16,802 nucleotides of DNA from an uncultured Alphaproteobacteria bacterium (lineage in GTDB: Bacteria > Pseudomonadota > Alphaproteobacteria > RUG11792), in assembly GCA_958448685.1 (NCBI GenBank), contig CAUDEV010000018.1, positions 1 to 16,802 of the forward strand, given 5' to 3'. Position 1 is the stretch's first letter. Every line of letters starts with the position of its first letter. Positions 13,687 to 16,802 of this stretch are shown in pieces. A program made the translations under genes and the position numbers. The notes beneath the pieces are model-generated. The model searched no databases, was not told the origin of the DNA, and saw nothing but the letters and a program-made list of their open reading frames with translations.

Positions 13687-15051
13687 TTGGCAAAAGTTAA
13701 TTCAAAGTTTATATGTCAAGAATGTGGAGCTATTCTTCCCAAATGGATGGGGCAATGTGATATTTGCAAGGGGTGGAATTGTGTGGTCGAAGAGTTAGTC
13801 GCAAACCCCTCTCAAAAAGATGTGCCCATTCCTGACGATTTTTTCATAAGCATCTCTGACACTGATAATCGTGCAAAATCAAATTCAGCGAAAAGACATA
13901 TAACAGAATTAAAAGAATTAAATCGAGTTTTAGGGGGAGGATTTGTTGATGGCTCTGTTGTTTTGCTTGGAGGCCCTCCAGGAATTGGGAAATCAACATT
14001 ATTACTTCAGATTCTTTCACAAATTTCGGAAATTGAGAATTATATATATGTTTCTGCTGAAGAATCTGTAAATCAGGTTATGATGAGAGCAAAAAGATTG
14101 AATGTTGGTAATGCTGATTTAAAAATAGCATCTTCGTCTAATATTCATCAGATTTTAAGTGCCGTAAGCGGTATTAAACACAACAGCATACTAATTATAG
14201 ACTCAATACAAACCGTCTCATCTGATTTAATACAATCTCCTCCTGGAAGCATATCTCAAGTCCGATTTTGCACTCAAGAATTGGTAAATTTTGCGAAAAG
14301 TAATGATGTAATTGTTGTTATTGTCGGGCATATAACAAAAGATGGAGCAATAGCAGGACCAAAGACATTGGAACATATGGTCGATTGTGTTTTGTATTTT
14401 GAAGGGGATAAATCCTATGATTATAGGATTCTCCGAGGGGAAAAGAATCGATATGGACCAACTGATGAAATAGGCGTTTTTTCAATGTCGACAGAAGGAT
14501 TATTGGAAGTCTCAAATCCCTCTTCTGCTTTTCTTTCAGAATATGATGATAATGTTAGTGGAGTTGCTGTGTTTTCGGGAATTGAAGGAACAAGGCCAAT
14601 TTTATCTGAAATTCAAGCTTTGGTTTCCAACACTTCTCTTGCTATTCCAAAGAGATCTTCTGTAGGATTTGATGCAAACAGGCTATCAATGCTGGTTGCT
14701 GTTTTATCCAACAGGTGTAAACTCAATTTCTCAAATAAAGATGTTTACTTGAATATTGCAGGAGGATTGAAAATCACAGAACCAGCAATTGATCTTGCTG
14801 TTATTACATCTATAATATCTTCTGCATTTCGAAAACCTTTGCCTAAAGGAGCGGTATTTTTTGGCGAAGTTAGCTTATCAGGAGAAATCAGAAAATCTCA
14901 TTTGGCATTTTCAAGGGTAAAGGAAGCCGAGAAACTTGGATTTTCAAATGTGTTTTGTTCTCATAAAACGGAAAAATTTGAGCAAGAATCGAAAATTAAA
15001 ATAACAAGATTAAAATCAATCCGCGAAATTATCAGTATATTAAATGCTTGA
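13687..15051 (+). CDS. radA: DNA repair protein RadA
   Basis: RadA is a RecA-like, DnaB-like ATPase that drives branch migration of recombination intermediates. The order is standard: an N-terminal zinc finger with Cys10, Cys13, Cys24 and Cys27 (FICQECG, CDICKGWNC), Walker A GGPPGIGKST at 95-104, Walker B LIIDSIQT, the RadA-specific KNRYG at 253-257 (canonical KNRFG, here with Tyr for Phe), and a C-terminal Lon-protease-like domain. The 454-residue length is normal. The start is TTG 13687, which gives the usual MAK...FxCQECG beginning; no ATG is available before the zinc finger and no ribosome binding site is visible. The end overlaps ogt by 8 bp. Confidence 0.95.
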   Translation: MAKVNSKFICQECGAILPKWMGQCDICKGWNCVVEELVANPSQKDVPIPDDFFISISDTDNRAKSNSAKRHITELKELNRVLGGGFVDGSVVLLGGPPGIGKSTLLLQILSQISEIENYIYVSAEESVNQVMMRAKRLNVGNADLKIASSSNIHQILSAVSGIKHNSILIIDSIQTVSSDLIQSPPGSISQVRFCTQELVNFAKSNDVIVVIVGHITKDGAIAGPKTLEHMVDCVLYFEGDKSYDYRILRGEKNRYGPTDEIGVFSMSTEGLLEVSNPSSAFLSEYDDNVSGVAVFSGIEGTRPILSEIQALVSNTSLAIPKRSSVGFDANRLSMLVAVLSNRCKLNFSNKDVYLNIAGGLKITEPAIDLAVITSIISSAFRKPLPKGAVFFGEVSLSGEIRKSHLAFSRVKEAEKLGFSNVFCSHKTEKFEQESKIKITRLKSIREIISILNA

Positions 15052-15535
15052 TTTATATTTTGAAAAAATCGAAACCCCGCTTGGGGGTCTAATAGCCGTT
15101 TCGGATAACAAAAATTTACTCATTCTTCAATTTGAAAATCAATTATGCATTGATAAGAACTTCAAATCTTGTAACCTTATAAATAAATCGTGCGAAATAA
15201 CAGATATGCTTCGAAATGAAATAAATTTATATTTTAGTGGCAAATTAAAAGAATTTAAAACTCCTTTGAATCCCAAAGGAACTAATTTTCAATGTATGGT
15301 TTGGGAAGAATTAAGAAATATTCCTTATGGAGAAACAAGAAGTTATTCAGATATAGCTTTGAAAACAGGATTTCCAAAATCATGGAGAGTTATTGCGAAC
15401 GCAAATGCTCATAATGAGATATTAATTCTCATTCCATGTCATAGAGTTATTCGAAAATCAGGTGACCTTTGTGGATATAATGCAGGTATTGATAGAAAGA
15501 AATGGTTAATTGATTTTGAAAAAATTAACAAATAA
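15044..15535 (+). CDS. ogt: methylated-DNA--protein-cysteine methyltransferase
   Basis: This suicide repair protein takes the methyl group from O6-methylguanine onto its own cysteine. The active site IPCHRVI has Cys132, followed by a GYNAGIDRKKWLIDFE C-terminus typical of the family. The DNA-binding helix region FQCMVWEELRNIPYGETRSYSDIA and the Arg of the recognition segment (SWRVIANANA) are present. The family's NP before the active site is replaced by HNE, a small deviation. At 163 residues it matches Ogt/AGT without the Ada regulatory domain. Its ATG lies within the end of radA, so the two repair genes are translationally coupled. Transcription probably ends at the two hairpins that follow immediately. 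Confidence 0.93.
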   Translation: MLDLYFEKIETPLGGLIAVSDNKNLLILQFENQLCIDKNFKSCNLINKSCEITDMLRNEINLYFSGKLKEFKTPLNPKGTNFQCMVWEELRNIPYGETRSYSDIALKTGFPKSWRVIANANAHNEILILIPCHRVIRKSGDLCGYNAGIDRKKWLIDFEKINK

Positions 15536-15573
15536 AGTCCTATAAAAATGTCTAAAATTTTATGGGACTTTTT
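15535..15573 (+). terminator. intrinsic terminator of radA-ogt, formed by repeat copy 2
   Basis: AAGTCCTATAAAA (15535-15547) pairs with TTTTATGGGACTT (15558-15570) over 13 bp with one G-T pair. The loop is 10 bases and a run of T follows to 15573. It begins on the last base of the ogt stop codon. Confidence 0.75.
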
Positions 15574-15593
15574 AGAATTTGACATAAAGAAAT
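15535..15593 (+). repeat. dispersed palindromic repeat, copy 2 (partial)
   Basis: From the first hairpin through TTTAGAATTTGACATAAAG this matches copies 1 and 3 closely. The match stops at about 15593, before the ATTATAATGTATATCC section, and no GC-rich hairpin of the family follows. Confidence 0.75.
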
Positions 15594-15596
15594 AGC

Positions 15597-15629
15597 AAAA
15601 GAAAAACGCCGCGTGGACGTTTCTCTTTT
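15597..15629. terminator. bidirectional terminator between ogt and the LRR gene
   Basis: AAAAGAAAAACGCC (15597-15610) pairs with GGACGTTTCTCTTTT (15615-15629) around GCGT, with one mismatch and a bulge. A-rich and T-rich sides make it work in both directions: as a second stop for radA-ogt and, on the other strand, as the terminator of the LRR gene that ends at 15661. Confidence 0.75.
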
Positions 15630-15660
15630 AGTTAGATTTTGAATATTTAGAGATGCTTAT

Positions 15661-16545
15661 TCAACCGAACATGAAGTCGAAAACACCGCTATTAAATACA
15701 AGAGATTTCCCTTTTTCAGCAGCAATTCTTTCTAATCTTGCAATTACATCTTTGTCAAAATTATTCCGGGACAGGTTAATTTTCTTGAGAATTGCATTGT
15801 TATCTAGAAGTTTAACAAGTGTTTCGACTTCATCATTTCCTATTCCATTTAGTGATAGATTAAGATCCACAATATGGGTATTTTTTATCAAACCATCATT
15901 AATAAGTGTTTCGACACCAACCTCTCCTAATCCATTACCAAATAGATCAAGTTCAGTTATATATTCATTTTCTACTATAATTGTATCTGCAATTACCTTG
16001 GCAATTTCAGCAATAGCTGTCTTATTTTCCATGAAATTAATGTCTGATATGCTTAGTTTAAACTTCGTAATAGAGGGAATTGTTTTTAGAACTTCAGCAA
16101 TATCTTTGATCATACTAGCTTCTATTCTAGGACAAAGTAGTGTAAAACGCTTAATATGAGGAATCCATTTTAAGAATTTAACAAATTTTATGACTTTATC
16201 AAGATCTTTGTCATCCTTGCAAAATAGATTAAGGCTTGTACGAGATGGATCTTTTGCTAGCTTTTCACTAATTTCTTTAACAATTAATTGGATTTCACCA
16301 TCACTTTCTTCCCCTATTTCATGAAGGAACACATCAACAGCACCATTTCTTAGAGTACTGAGCTTCAGAGGAGGATCCTTAGGCGATAATCTATCTATAG
16401 CAGTTTGAATATCTTTTAATTGCTTTTCTACACTACCCCTATAAGCGATTAATTGATCCTTATTTAATGTACCAATAAACTCCTTAAACGAATCTCCCAT
16501 TGATGAAGCAGTAACTTCCATACTTCCCAACATTATGGAAAGCAT
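15661..16545 (-). CDS. leucine-rich-repeat (ribonuclease-inhibitor type) protein
   Basis: A 294-residue protein with an N-terminal helical part (about 1-100, no signal peptide) and about six LRRs of the 28-residue RI type. The last three are clear: ITELDLFGNGLGEVGVETL (from 196), IVDLNLSLNGIGNDEVETLV (from 225) and LKKINLSRNNFDKDVIARL (from 253). Earlier ones at about 103, 131 and 159 are degenerate. RI-type LRRs are common in eukaryotes and in secreted effectors of intracellular bacteria, so a host-interaction role is possible but not shown. A ribosome binding site AGGA precedes ATG 16545 by 8 bases; ATGs at residues 5 and 9 are alternatives. It lies between two copies of the dispersed repeat, with its own promoter and terminator. 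Confidence 0.82.
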   Translation of the reverse strand: MLSIMLGSMEVTASSMGDSFKEFIGTLNKDQLIAYRGSVEKQLKDIQTAIDRLSPKDPPLKLSTLRNGAVDVFLHEIGEESDGEIQLIVKEISEKLAKDPSRTSLNLFCKDDKDLDKVIKFVKFLKWIPHIKRFTLLCPRIEASMIKDIAEVLKTIPSITKFKLSISDINFMENKTAIAEIAKVIADTIIVENEYITELDLFGNGLGEVGVETLINDGLIKNTHIVDLNLSLNGIGNDEVETLVKLLDNNAILKKINLSRNNFDKDVIARLERIAAEKGKSLVFNSGVFDFMFG

Positions 16546-16623
16546 ACTTATTTTCCTAATAATATTTTTTCACAGTCTTTCTCCTGTAATAAATTTAACG
16601 CTCTGCTTATAGCAGTATCGAAT

Positions 16624-16632
16624 ATTATATCA
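16624..16632 (-). promoter_or_regulatory. extended -10 promoter of the LRR gene
   Basis: The reverse strand has TGATATAAT, an extended -10 with perfect TATAAT (16629-16624). No good -35 is seen. The leader would be about 70 nt. It contains a small hairpin CTGCT/AGCAG (16603-16615), and a 7-bp palindrome TACTTAT-AAA-ATAAGTA lies upstream at 16661-16677. Confidence 0.5.
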
Positions 16633-16683
16633 AAAAGCAAGGGAAAAATATATTATTTCGTACTTATAAAATAAGTAATAGAA

Positions 16684-16802
16684 ACGTCAGGAAAATTTAT
16701 TAAAATTTTATGGGACTTTTTAGAAATTGACATGAAGAAATTATAATGTATATCCTGAAAATATATGAGGTATTCAGACGCGCGCCGTGTGGTAAAATTA
16801 AT
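16684..16802 (+). repeat. dispersed palindromic repeat, copy 3 (cut by the window end)
   Basis: Shares with copy 1 the blocks AAAATTTTATGGGACTTTTT, TTATAATGTATATCCT, GGTATTCAG and a GC-rich arm CGCGCGCCGTGTGGTA. The first hairpin's left arm is degenerate here. The window stops in the loop of the second hairpin (AAAATTAAT), so the right arm is not seen. Confidence 0.8.

Noticed and set aside
15653..16159. Forward 168-codon open frame opposite the LRR gene
   Set aside because: The LRR repeats with matching ribosome binding site and promoter are on the other strand; the forward frame is Ser/Ile-rich antisense sequence without a recognisable domain.

Overview
This AT-rich window (roughly one third G+C by eye) looks like chromosome from an intracellular or host-associated alphaproteobacterium, most likely Rickettsiales or Holosporales. 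The gene content supports this: lipid A and lipoprotein enzymes (lpxK, lnt), a peptidoglycan enzyme (ddl), an orphan biotin-protein-ligase-N-like amidotransferase, a leucine-rich-repeat protein resembling host-interaction proteins, decaying reading frames and dispersed palindromic repeats. tRNA-His carries the ordinary G-1:C73 pair, which argues against the Rhizobiales/Rhodobacterales/Caulobacterales clade, whose tRNA-His has lost it. The species cannot be named from the window.

Layout. Positions 1-4559 form a leftward block: hpf (long form), lysC, a Sel1-repeat lipoprotein-like or secreted protein, lnt, a reading frame broken by a stop at codon 2, then tRNA-His, tRNA-Thr and possibly one more gene running off the edge. 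The hpf-lysC (TAATG) and lysC-Sel1 junctions are tight enough for translational coupling. At 4644 a well-formed promoter drives a rightward transcript of tRNA-Tyr, tRNA-Gly, lpxK and tRNA-Ser. An 88-bp MITE-like hairpin element sits exactly at the 3' end of tRNA-Ser, flanked by a 9-bp direct repeat. Next come a family 2 glycosyltransferase (+) and a short-chain dehydrogenase (-), which converge. A relic of a DDE transposase separates them from ddl. Behind ddl lie a 70-codon decayed frame and a GC-rich palindromic repeat.

The block 9851-12486 carries rpsA, an intrinsic-terminator-like hairpin, a SemiSWEET/PQ-loop protein and thiN (thiamine pyrophosphokinase). The last two overlap and are the most interesting functional pairing here. 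A leftward tRNA-Pro / BPL_N-domain transcript ends inside thiN. Then radA and ogt (DNA repair) overlap in one operon that ends at two consecutive hairpins. The window closes with a leftward LRR gene lying between two same-orientation copies of the dispersed repeat.

Themes. (1) tRNA and mRNA genes share transcripts at several places. (2) One repeat family appears three times, with a terminator-like hairpin at one end and a GC-rich hairpin at the other; in two copies the second hairpin's loop reads in opposite orientation relative to the flank. (3) Gene decay is visible at 284-772, 8056-8280 and 9285-9494. No CRISPR array, rRNA, complete insertion sequence or phage gene was seen.
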